Position numbers and translations under genes: made by a program. The notes under the pieces were generated by a model, which worked only from the letters and a program-made list of their open reading frames with translations, ran no database searches and was not told where the DNA came from. Positions 24,507 to 32,372 of a DNA stretch of 64,000 nt are shown here, one piece after another. How positions within the stretch are numbered: the first letter of the stretch is position 1; each line of letters begins with the position of its first letter. The stretch spans positions 372,001 to 436,000 of the forward strand of contig CAWAWR010000016.1 of the NCBI GenBank assembly GCA_963785745.1, in the 5' to 3' direction. This DNA comes from VAZQ01 sp963785745 (GTDB taxonomy: Bacteria > Pseudomonadota > Alphaproteobacteria > Rhizobiales > Xanthobacteraceae).

Positions 24507-25034
24507 CTACTTCAACTGATCCTTGATCTTGTCGAGTGCTGCCTGGCCGCACTCCTCGTCGAACTGGCCGCCAGGCGCGCCGCTGACGCCGAGCCCGCCG
24601 ATGATCTTGCCGTCGGCCGCGCGGATCGCGATGCCGCCGACCGCGTAGGTGACGTTCGGAAGCTGCGTGTTCGGCACCGTCGACGGCGGCGCCTTCGCCA
24701 TGCGTGCTGCGATTTCGCGGGTCGAGCCTTCGTTGCGGCCGAGCGTCAACGACGCCGCGGCGTAGGCCTTGTAATAGGCGTTGTCCTGGGAATGGATCGG
24801 CGCGCCGTTACCACGCAGCACGGCCTGCCGCACGCCTTCGAGATCGACGATGACCGCCCATACGTTGTATTTCTTTTGCGCGCAGTTCGCGACGGTGTCG
24901 CCGACGACCTGATTGGCGAGATGTGCCGACAGCCTCGGCTGGTTGATGACGCCTTGGGCGTGAACCGCAGAAGCGGTTGCGGCAATTGTCGAGCCAAGTG
25001 CGATAGCGCTCAGTGTACGCGAAACGCGTGACAT
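24507..25034 (-). CDS. GlcG/HbpS family protein, secreted (second copy)
   Basis: A 175-residue exported protein; the ATG at 25034 follows GGGAGGA. The signal peptide ends near VHAQ. The family pattern is clear: VWAVIVDLEGVRQAVLRG, YYKAYAAASL, and the closing GGLGVSGAPGGQFDEECGQAA. The fold matches the protein at 11041-11526 but the sequences are distant. It sits between two Bug receptors, a frequent association that hints at a role with small organic acids. Confidence 0.85.
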   Translation of the reverse strand: MSRVSRTLSAIALGSTIAATASAVHAQGVINQPRLSAHLANQVVGDTVANCAQKKYNVWAVIVDLEGVRQAVLRGNGAPIHSQDNAYYKAYAAASLTLGRNEGSTREIAARMAKAPPSTVPNTQLPNVTYAVGGIAIRAADGKIIGGLGVSGAPGGQFDEECGQAALDKIKDQLK

Positions 25035-25251
25035 AGTGTCCTCCCGGTATGTTGGCTTTCAAGCTACGCGCCGCGACGATAGCAAAAAGCGCGAACCGCA
25101 ACAGCCGGGATTCGCCCGGCTGGTCTCGCCGTCACCTCCGTCGGCTGGCCCCGACACGGAAAACCGCTAGTATTGCCGCTCGAGGGAACGGCGCCCGGCC
25201 AAAAAGAAGTGCGCGAAATGCGCACGCTGTCGGGTGCAAGGAGGGAATGCG

Positions 25252-26238
25252 ATGGGTTCGTTCGCGCGCTCGGGCTTGCTGGCGCTGGTTCTCGCTGGAT
25301 CGTGGGTTCCGCAGGCGGTCGGCCAGGCGTCGGACTTTCCGAACCGGCCGATCACACTGGTGGTTCCGCTGGCTCCCGGCGGCTCTAACGATATTCTCGC
25401 GCGGCTCGTCGGGCAGAAGCTCGAACGCAAGTTCGGCAAGCCGGTGATCGTCGAGAACCGTCCGGGCGCCGGCGGCATCACCGCCGCGCTCGGTGTGGTG
25501 CGTGGTGCCCCCGACGGTTACACGATGATCACGGCGTCGAGCACGATGATGTCGCTCAACGTCACGATCCGGAAGCAGATGCCGTACGATCCGCGCAACG
25601 ACCTCACGCCGATCGCCATGACCGTGCGCACGCCGTTCGTGCTGGTCGTCAATCCCGCGCTGCCGATCCACTCGGTCGCCGACCTCGTCAAGCTTGCGCG
25701 CGAGAAGAAGGGGCAGCTCTCGTTCGGCACGCCCGGCCCCGCGACGTTCCATCGGCTGAGCGCCGAGATCCTGCGGACCATGTTCGATCTGCAATTCATC
25801 CATGTCCCCTACAAAGGAACGGTCCCGGCGCTGAACGATGTCATGGGTGGACACATCGCGTTCATGTTCGCCGACATTCCGCCGGCGCTGGCGCTGATCC
25901 GGGCCGGTAAGCTGCGCGCGCTCGGCGTGACGACCGGCGAACGCGTGCCGGCGCTGAACGAGGTGCCGCCGCTCAAGGATGTGGGCATGCCGGGCTTCGA
26001 CGCCTCGTCCTGGCATACGATCGCGATCCATTCCGGCGTGCCGCGGGACATCATCGAAAAGCTTGCCGCCGCGATCCGCGAAGGCATGGCGGAGCCGGCG
26101 GTGGCGGAAGTGCTGGCCCGCGACGGCGCGATCCCGGTGGTGTCGCCGCCGGTCGATGAGCTTCGCCGTTTTGTCGACAGCGAAACCGTGCGCTGGGGCA
26201 AGGTGATCGAGGACGCCGGCCTCGCAGGGTCGGAGTAG
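25252..26238 (+). CDS. Bug-family tripartite tricarboxylate transporter receptor (second)
   Basis: A 328-residue periplasmic binding protein. The ATG at 25252 follows AAGGAGGG; the frame reaches a GTG at 25234 that would consume the Shine-Dalgarno. The signature FPNRPITLVVPLAPGGSND and the ligand-loop GAPDGYTMIT are present, then FIHVPYKGTVPALNDVMGG. It is convergent with the EutA-like gene 20 bases away. No permease partner is seen. Confidence 0.9.
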   Translation: MGSFARSGLLALVLAGSWVPQAVGQASDFPNRPITLVVPLAPGGSNDILARLVGQKLERKFGKPVIVENRPGAGGITAALGVVRGAPDGYTMITASSTMMSLNVTIRKQMPYDPRNDLTPIAMTVRTPFVLVVNPALPIHSVADLVKLAREKKGQLSFGTPGPATFHRLSAEILRTMFDLQFIHVPYKGTVPALNDVMGGHIAFMFADIPPALALIRAGKLRALGVTTGERVPALNEVPPLKDVGMPGFDASSWHTIAIHSGVPRDIIEKLAAAIREGMAEPAVAEVLARDGAIPVVSPPVDELRRFVDSETVRWGKVIEDAGLAGSE

Positions 26239-26258
26239 ATCGCGTCCGGCGCGGCGAT

Positions 26259-27767
26259 CTATTTGAACAGCAGCGACTTGATGATCACGGGCACGGCGTT
26301 GGTCAGCTCGATCATCTGGCCGATGTCAACATAATCGAACTGCTTGAGCTGCACACCGTCGAGCGCGATCACATGCGCGCCCGGCGCGGCCTCGTTGCAG
26401 ATGACGCGGCCGAGGCTCTTGCCGACGTCGCCGTCGATCAGCAGCACGACCGGCATGCCGGCGGCGATGGTCTTGGGTAACGCCGCCGCGATGCCGGTGG
26501 CGACCGCATGGAGCCGCGCATGCGACGGATCGCCGTGCCAGGAGAAGGAGAGGGCGAGCGGAGCGGCGCCGTCCTCGATGTCGGACTGGCCGAGGCCCTT
26601 GCGCACCGCGTCGGTCACGGCCGCCGGATCGATCGTCTGCGGCAGATCGAAATGGCAGGCGACCACCGGCAGGTTCTGGATCGGCAGGTCGTCGGGCCGT
26701 GTGATCAGGATAGTGTTACCGGAGACCTGGACGGAGAACTGCGCGGCGCCGATCACGGTGGCGCGGATGCCCTGGCCGGGGTCCCAGACCGGCGGCAAAT
26801 CCTTGCGCCGCGCCAGCATGTGCCGCAGCCCTTCCGCGAGATCGGAGCCGAGATCGCCGAATTTCCTATTCTCGCGCTTGTAGAGATATTCGGCGACGCC
26901 GCCGGAGAAGGTGATGGCGTCGAGCGTCTTGTTGGCGAGCGCGGCCGGCCAGGGATCGGTGACCAGCAGGCGCTGCGACAGCGCGTCCGGCGGCCGCCGG
27001 TCGATCATGCGCATCACCTGGCGGACCATGCGCTCGACGATGCGTTCCCGATCGTTCGGCGCGAGCGGTTTGCCCAGCGCGAGATCGATGCCGAGGCTCT
27101 TTGCGACCTCCAGTACCGGCTCCTCGATGCGCGTCATTCCGTTGGCGCCGTCCTCGACGATGAGGCGTCCACCGACTGCGATCGCGATGGTGGCGAGGAT
27201 CTCGCCCTTCTCGATCAAGGCGAGCTTGGTGGTGCCGCCGCCGATGTCGACGTTGAGCACGGTGTTGGCATTACCGCGCGACATCGCGACGGCGCCGGAG
27301 CCGTGCGCCGCCATCTGGCATTCCATGTGATGGCCGGCGGAGGCGCAGACGAATGTCCCGGACACCTCGGAAAACAGCTCGGCGATGGCGCGTGCGTTAT
27401 GCCGCTTGATCGCTTCGCCGGTGAGGATCACGGCGCCGGAGTCGACGTCGTCGGGATCGACCTGCGCGAGGTGGTAGCAGCCGCCGAAGAACTCGGCGAG
27501 GTCGTCGGTGTCGATGGTGTAGTCCGGCAGATAGGGCGTCAGCTTGATCGGCGACTGCCACATCACCTGCCGCTTGATCACGACGAAGCGGCTCGACAGC
27601 GCGGTGCCGAGCCGCTGCAAATGCACCAGTGAGAACATCAGGTGCGACGTCGACGAGCCGATGTCGATGCCGACGGTTCGGAGCTCGACGTTATCGGTGG
27701 CCCAGGCGACCTCGTTGACCTCGTCATCCGGAATGTAGTGCAGGTGGTCGAATTCGAGGTCGTGCAT
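26259..27767 (-). CDS. EutA-like ASKHA-fold reactivating factor
   Basis: A 502-residue protein similar to EutA, the ATP-dependent factor that reactivates B12-dependent ethanolamine ammonia-lyase. ASKHA motifs are visible: phosphate-1 GIDIGSSTSHLMF near residue 34, phosphate-2 LNVDIGGGTTKLAL near residue 170, and the adenosine loop ITFSGGVAEYLY near 285. The lyase genes eutB and eutC are absent, and the neighbours are a cupin, a PrpD-like protein and a racemase-like protein. The client enzyme may therefore be something else. It starts 16 bases after the cupin stop and is surely co-transcribed. Confidence 0.75.
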   Translation of the reverse strand: MHDLEFDHLHYIPDDEVNEVAWATDNVELRTVGIDIGSSTSHLMFSLVHLQRLGTALSSRFVVIKRQVMWQSPIKLTPYLPDYTIDTDDLAEFFGGCYHLAQVDPDDVDSGAVILTGEAIKRHNARAIAELFSEVSGTFVCASAGHHMECQMAAHGSGAVAMSRGNANTVLNVDIGGGTTKLALIEKGEILATIAIAVGGRLIVEDGANGMTRIEEPVLEVAKSLGIDLALGKPLAPNDRERIVERMVRQVMRMIDRRPPDALSQRLLVTDPWPAALANKTLDAITFSGGVAEYLYKRENRKFGDLGSDLAEGLRHMLARRKDLPPVWDPGQGIRATVIGAAQFSVQVSGNTILITRPDDLPIQNLPVVACHFDLPQTIDPAAVTDAVRKGLGQSDIEDGAAPLALSFSWHGDPSHARLHAVATGIAAALPKTIAAGMPVVLLIDGDVGKSLGRVICNEAAPGAHVIALDGVQLKQFDYVDIGQMIELTNAVPVIIKSLLFK

Positions 27768-27783
27768 CGCGCTCCTTGAGCAC

Positions 27784-28899
27784 TCAGGTGGGAGATTTGG
27801 TGTAGACCGACTCGTCGATGAACTGGCTCATCTTCGACTTGGCGCCGGTCTTGGCCAGTTCCTTGAGGAAGATCTCGTGGACCCGCCGGTTCTGGTCCTC
27901 GTATTCGATTTGGCAGCCGCCGTCCTGCACGTTCACGTCCATGCCCATGAAGACGTGCTTCTTGGAAGCGGTGAACGGATAGCGCAGCCCGCCGAACGCC
28001 ACCGCGAGGTAGCGCGCCGGGTCGGGCGAGGTGTTGAAGTGCTGGTGGAACATCTGGTCGGGCGGCGCGAACACCACGCCGTGCTGCCAGTCGATCCGCA
28101 CCATCTCCTTGGCGATGTCGTACCAGAGCAGGGAATAGCCCTGGCCGGTGACCGCGAAGACATGGAAATCGGGACCGTGCCGGTGGCCTTTCTTGTAGGT
28201 GCCGACCGGCATCTGCGAGATGTGGGCGTGCATGGTGCCGTCGGCCAAGACGAACATCATGTTGGAGCCACCGGCGCCCCGCGCCTTCCATTCCTTGAGC
28301 TCGAATGCCGCGAGGTCGGGAACGAAATTGGTCTCCCACATGTTGCGGCCGGGCCGCACCGGGATGAAGTCGCCTTCTCCGCTGAACGACTTCTGCGAAC
28401 CCTGGCGCTCGGGGAATTCGTACGGATTGTCGAACACGAACGCGTCGTTGTGGAAGAGATTGAGCATCATGCAGAAGTTGTTGGTGGAGGCGAGTCGCGC
28501 ATGCTCCTGGCCGCTGGCATTGAAATGCTGGTAGCGAGCGTTAAGGGGAAGCGCAAAAAGACTCTTCGGACCCCACTCGAACGAGTGCTTGCGGCCGTCG
28601 CTCGATTCCACGGTGGTCGAGCCGTGGCCTTCGAGCACGTAGACCACTTCCTCGAAAAGATGCTTCTGCGGCGAGGTTTGCGCGCCGGGCTTGAGGTCGA
28701 GCACGAAGATCGAGACGAAGTCGCCGCGGCCTTTGAGATTGACGATGCCGCCCTCGACGCCGAAGCGCGCCCAATGCGCGGTCGGGCACTTGAGCAGATC
28801 GACGCCGAAGTCCTCGGTGACCGGCACGCCTTCCTTCTCGGTCCAGGCGACATACGGGTCGAGCAGGAGCTTGGGGTGTTCTGACAGCGGCTTGTTCAT
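27784..28899 (-). CDS. Bicupin protein paired with the EutA-like gene
   Basis: A 371-residue protein with two cupin domains. The first, about residues 55-130, holds FVLDLKPGAQTSPQKHLFEE and VYVLEGHGST. The second, about residues 225-330, holds GTYKKGHRHGPDFHVFAVTG and a second metal ligand His in FHQHFN. Homologues are sometimes labelled ethanolamine ammonia-lyase activating protein, apparently from this gene pairing. The fold suggests a metal-dependent dioxygenase, isomerase or binding protein. It heads the two-gene unit with the EutA-like gene. Confidence 0.75.
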   Translation of the reverse strand: MNKPLSEHPKLLLDPYVAWTEKEGVPVTEDFGVDLLKCPTAHWARFGVEGGIVNLKGRGDFVSIFVLDLKPGAQTSPQKHLFEEVVYVLEGHGSTTVESSDGRKHSFEWGPKSLFALPLNARYQHFNASGQEHARLASTNNFCMMLNLFHNDAFVFDNPYEFPERQGSQKSFSGEGDFIPVRPGRNMWETNFVPDLAAFELKEWKARGAGGSNMMFVLADGTMHAHISQMPVGTYKKGHRHGPDFHVFAVTGQGYSLLWYDIAKEMVRIDWQHGVVFAPPDQMFHQHFNTSPDPARYLAVAFGGLRYPFTASKKHVFMGMDVNVQDGGCQIEYEDQNRRVHEIFLKELAKTGAKSKMSQFIDESVYTKSPT

Positions 28900-28936
28900 T
28901 TTGTTGGCCTCGGCTCTCAGTTAGTCCGGCAAGATA

Positions 28937-28950
28937 CTTAGCTCTCTAAG
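28937..28950. promoter_or_regulatory. Palindrome upstream of the cupin gene, possible MarR-type operator
   Basis: CTTAG-CTCT-CTAAG lies 38 bases before the cupin ATG in the gap between it and the PrpD-like gene. TTAG/CTAA palindromes of this spacing are typical MarR-family operators. No marR gene is in the neighbourhood. The gap of 96 bases, long for this cluster, supports a separate promoter for the cupin-EutA pair. Confidence 0.35.
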
Positions 28951-28995
28951 CAAGAATCCTAGCAATTTCGGGCGCGGCTGTCGACACTCGCGCGG

Positions 28996-30405
28996 TTAGC
29001 CGCAGTGGGCATTGGCCTGCGCCAGCGCGGCCGTCAGATCGGCAACGCTTTGGCTGCGATCGAGTGCCATCACGCTCCCGACAATCCGCTCGCGCGCGGC
29101 CTGCGGCAGGCGGCTCGACGTGATCGCATGGAATTTTCCCGTCACCGCGTCGGCATCGAGCCCGTGGCGCGAGAATCCGGGGGGATCGAGCACCTCCGCC
29201 AGGTAGTCCTTTCCACCCGCGCCCTTGGCGCGGATGGCGCAGGGGAAGCCGCCGGGAGCGCGGGCGTTCAGCGAAGCGTCGCAGACGATCTCCAGCCGTG
29301 CCATGACGTCGCGCACCGCGGCGTCGTTCCAGCGCGCGTTGTCAAACTGGGCCAGCCCGAACGCGCCGTCGACCATCGCCACCGCCGCGAGAAAATTGAA
29401 GCTGTGGTCGGCGGCCTCGCGCGAGGTCGGATCGATGCGGCCGGGGTCGTCCTTCTGCCGCCGCAGCGACGGCGTGTCGGCAATCGCCACCGTGATCTGG
29501 CGCAGGCGGCCGGTATCGCCGCCGACCTGCCGGTGGATGTCCAATCCCGCATGCACGATCGACTGGCCGGTTGCCAGGCACGGGTAAGCTTTGACGTGGC
29601 AGCCCATCAGGTGGCAATCGACCGCGAGCGGCGCCGTCAGCGATCCGTCGAGGCGAGGGAACAGCGATCCAAGCCCATGGGGATTCTCGAACAGGTCGAG
29701 CGGGCCGGTCATACCATGCTTGGCGAGGATCGTCGCCTGCATGCCGTTCTGCGCCACCAGCGCGTTGGCGACTGACTTCGCCGCCGAGATCGCGCCATGG
29801 CGCACCACCAGCGGTGTCGGCGACCGCGCGCCGCTCAGCGCGATGGCATTCGCCAGTACCACGCGGTCGAGGCCCATCAGGCGTGCCGCGATCGCGGGCG
29901 CCGCGAAACCGGAGACCATGATGCCGTCCCAGTTACCGTTGTCCTCCAGGGCTTCCTTGAACCGGCCGTAGATTTCGTAGCCGACGACGATCGCCGCCAG
30001 CACGTCGCGCCCGGACGCGCCGGCGAGCTCGCCGGCGGCCAGCGCGACCGGGATGTTGTCGCTCGGATGGCCGCCGATCTGGCCGCTCTTGGTGTTGACG
30101 TAGTCGTTGAGGTCAAGGATGCGGACCAGCGCGCCGTTGAGCAGCACGGCGCCGGGGGCGCTGGTCTTGGTCGGACTGCCGATGACCGTGCATTGCGGCG
30201 CGCCGCCGGCCTCGGCCATGGTCGCGATCACCGCGCGCGAGGCCTCTTCGTCGAGCGCGGCATAGCCGCAGCCGATGGTGTCGAGCAACAAGAGCTTCGT
30301 CTGTTGCAGCGTCGCCTGCGGAATGTCTTCGGTACGAATGCTCAGCGCCCAGTCGGCAAGTTTCTCGACCGTTCCCGGCCCTTGCAGTGTGTGGTGTTTG
30401 GCCAT
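28996..30405 (-). CDS. MmgE/PrpD family protein
   Basis: A 469-residue protein of the 2-methylcitrate dehydratase-like MmgE/PrpD family. The helical domain with LLLLDTIGCGYAALDEEASR, then LNDYVNTKSGQIGGHPSDNI (the conserved D-x-HP region) and the C-terminal lid GGFPCAIRAKG are present. The ATG at 30405 is used; the longer frame overlaps the racemase gene. Few members act in the methylcitrate cycle; others are decarboxylases or dehydratases (for example cis-aconitate decarboxylase). It starts 20 bases after the racemase-like stop. Confidence 0.85.
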   Translation of the reverse strand: MAKHHTLQGPGTVEKLADWALSIRTEDIPQATLQQTKLLLLDTIGCGYAALDEEASRAVIATMAEAGGAPQCTVIGSPTKTSAPGAVLLNGALVRILDLNDYVNTKSGQIGGHPSDNIPVALAAGELAGASGRDVLAAIVVGYEIYGRFKEALEDNGNWDGIMVSGFAAPAIAARLMGLDRVVLANAIALSGARSPTPLVVRHGAISAAKSVANALVAQNGMQATILAKHGMTGPLDLFENPHGLGSLFPRLDGSLTAPLAVDCHLMGCHVKAYPCLATGQSIVHAGLDIHRQVGGDTGRLRQITVAIADTPSLRRQKDDPGRIDPTSREAADHSFNFLAAVAMVDGAFGLAQFDNARWNDAAVRDVMARLEIVCDASLNARAPGGFPCAIRAKGAGGKDYLAEVLDPPGFSRHGLDADAVTGKFHAITSSRLPQAARERIVGSVMALDRSQSVADLTAALAQANAHCG

Positions 30406-30425
30406 TTTCTTTTCTTGCTTGTTGG

Positions 30426-31193
30426 TCACGCCGGCTTGACGAAGTCGTCGTAGCTCAGCTTGGCGCGCGGATAGGTGATGTTGCTCTGGGTCATGCCGAA
30501 GGCGACGCACATTTCCGCAAAGCGGATGCCGATCGCCTTGGTGTTCAGCACCTGCACGCCGGTCGCCTTCGCGAGATCGTTCGGGTCGACCACATAGGGG
30601 ATCAGCGCGCCGCCGAGCGGCAGGATGATTTCCGCGCGGGTCTCGTCGATCAGGCCGCGGATCAGCTTCTCGGTGATGCCGAAGATCTCGTCTTTGCGCT
30701 GGTCCACGTCCTTGCCATAGACGCCGATCGGCCGGATGTCGCTGACGAAGCGGTCGAGGCCGTAGGTGCGAAGAATCCGCCATGTGTACGGAACGTGGGG
30801 GGCCAGCGGCACGGTGATGCCGACACGATCCGCCAGCATGCAGGCCGCGTGCATGGAGGTGCGCAACAGCCCGATCACCGGGATTTCCACCGCCAGCCGT
30901 CCGCCGTCGACGCCGGGATCGAAAGTGTTGGAGGAGATGACGGCGTTATAGCCGTTCTGCTCGGCCCAGAAGATCTTCCGCACCAGCGCGGGCGTCTCCA
31001 TCATGTGGTGCAGGCCGTTGAGATGCGCCTGCGCGCCGATCGACTCGAACAGCTGCGCTCCTTCGTAATCGTCGGGGAAACCGATCTCGACCTTGGTGCC
31101 GTGCGAGGCATAGGAGTTGAGCTGCGCCTCGATCGCCGCGGGATCGTAGTGCGTGGACTTCCTCGGCGCCTGATTGAGAAACAGGATGCGCAT
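30426..31193 (-). CDS. Asp/Glu/hydantoin racemase-family protein without the usual cysteines
   Basis: A 255-residue racemase-fold protein. The opening MRILFLNQAP and the region VEIPVIGLLRTSMHAACMLADRVGI are typical of the family. The two catalytic positions, normally Cys in C-F/N-D-P and L-G-C motifs, read SSNTFDPGVDGGR and LPLGGALIPY here, so both cysteines appear missing. It is probably not a two-base cysteine racemase; a maleate-isomerase-like, lyase or non-catalytic role is possible. It lies between the SBP and PrpD-like genes with tight spacing. Confidence 0.75.
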   Translation of the reverse strand: MRILFLNQAPRKSTHYDPAAIEAQLNSYASHGTKVEIGFPDDYEGAQLFESIGAQAHLNGLHHMMETPALVRKIFWAEQNGYNAVISSNTFDPGVDGGRLAVEIPVIGLLRTSMHAACMLADRVGITVPLAPHVPYTWRILRTYGLDRFVSDIRPIGVYGKDVDQRKDEIFGITEKLIRGLIDETRAEIILPLGGALIPYVVDPNDLAKATGVQVLNTKAIGIRFAEMCVAFGMTQSNITYPRAKLSYDDFVKPA

Positions 31194-31226
31194 GACGACG
31201 CTGCTCCTTGGCGTTGCGGGCTGATT

Positions 31227-32279
31227 TTAGCGGAAGATCTCCTGGAAGATCGTCGCCCAACGCTTTGCATTGGCGTCGACTTCCTCGGGACTGTAGACGA
31301 CGGCCTTGTAGCCGCCGGTCTCGGGCTTGAGCTTTGGGTTCTTGGCGGAAACCTCCGGATGCACCGGGATGTAGTCGCGGTCGCGAAACACCTCCTGTCC
31401 GGTGCGCGAAATCATGAAATCGAGGAACAGCCGCGCCGCGTTCGGGTGCGGCGCCTTGGCGGTGATGCCCGCCGCCTGCAGGGTCATGCTCACCGGATCG
31501 AGCGGCACCCAGGCGACCGGCGCGCCCATGGTGGCGCTGATGTGCGCGTGGGTGCCGTTCATCTCGAGTCCCATGGCGTATTCGCCGGCGATGACGCGGT
31601 CGAGCACGGCGCGGATCGCCATCGGCACCGGCGTGATCTCCTGCTTCGCCAGCGCGCGCAGATAGGCCAGGCCTTTCTCCTCGCCCATGTGCTTGAGCAC
31701 GGTGCCGATGAAACCGTAGCCGCCGGAGACGGAATTCGGATTCCAGGCGAACTTGCCCTTGAAGCGCGGGTCTACGAGATCGGCATAGCCGCGCGGCGCC
31801 TGCGCCGGCGGAACGAGCGTCGTGTTGTAGGCGAGCGAGCGCACCGCGAGGTTGGTCGCGACCCAGCGCGCCTTGGGATCGGCATAGGTCGCGGGGAGTT
31901 CCTTGGCGCTTGGCAGGTCGAGCGGCGCGGCGATACCGGCCTCGATCAGCGGGCCGACCCCGTCGACCAGGTGCCAGATATCGGCCTGGGTCCGGTTGGC
32001 GCGCGCCTCGTTGGTAAGCCGGACCACCAGCGCGATGCTGTCGGCGCGAACGAATTTGACGTCGATGCCCGGGACCTGGGACTGGAACGTCTTGATCAGC
32101 GGCCGGACGATCTGCTCGACGATGAGCGTCGTATAGACGAGGACCTGCCCCTCTTTTTTGGCGGCGGCGACCAGCGCGGGATCGGGGCGATAGGGCTCGG
32201 CGGCAGCCGATGGCTCGGCCAGCATGCCCAGCATGAATGCAGGCACCAGCCAACGTATCGAGCGTCCGCGGGTCAGCAT
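31227..32279 (-). CDS. Extracellular solute-binding protein (AfuA/iron-thiamine type)
   Basis: A 350-residue periplasmic binding protein of the type II family that includes AfuA/FbpA and thiamine- or polyamine-binding proteins. The ATG at 32279 follows GGAGGAAG and starts a signal peptide ending near SAAAEP. Characteristic parts are EGQVLVYTTLIVEQIVRPLI, then ADIWHLVDG and FKGKFAWNPNS. It is the first gene of the minus-strand cluster, with the racemase-like gene 33 bases after it. No permease or ATPase is present, and the ligand is more likely an organic compound than iron given its neighbours. Confidence 0.8.
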   Translation of the reverse strand: MLTRGRSIRWLVPAFMLGMLAEPSAAAEPYRPDPALVAAAKKEGQVLVYTTLIVEQIVRPLIKTFQSQVPGIDVKFVRADSIALVVRLTNEARANRTQADIWHLVDGVGPLIEAGIAAPLDLPSAKELPATYADPKARWVATNLAVRSLAYNTTLVPPAQAPRGYADLVDPRFKGKFAWNPNSVSGGYGFIGTVLKHMGEEKGLAYLRALAKQEITPVPMAIRAVLDRVIAGEYAMGLEMNGTHAHISATMGAPVAWVPLDPVSMTLQAAGITAKAPHPNAARLFLDFMISRTGQEVFRDRDYIPVHPEVSAKNPKLKPETGGYKAVVYSPEEVDANAKRWATIFQEIFR

Positions 32280-32372
32280 GCCTTTTTCTTCCTCCCCGGC
32301 GGCGGTTGAAAAGCCGGCGCCGCTTCCATCATATAGCGGGTGCAGCCTGTCCGCGAAGCCGGGAGGTCGACC

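Noticed and set aside
26508..27632. 374-codon plus-strand ORF opposite the EutA-like gene
   Set aside because: Shadow of a strongly supported ASKHA protein; composition typical of antisense frames.
30387..32309. 640-codon plus-strand ORF opposite the racemase and SBP genes
   Set aside because: Spans two well-supported genes on the other strand and their gap; no domain.
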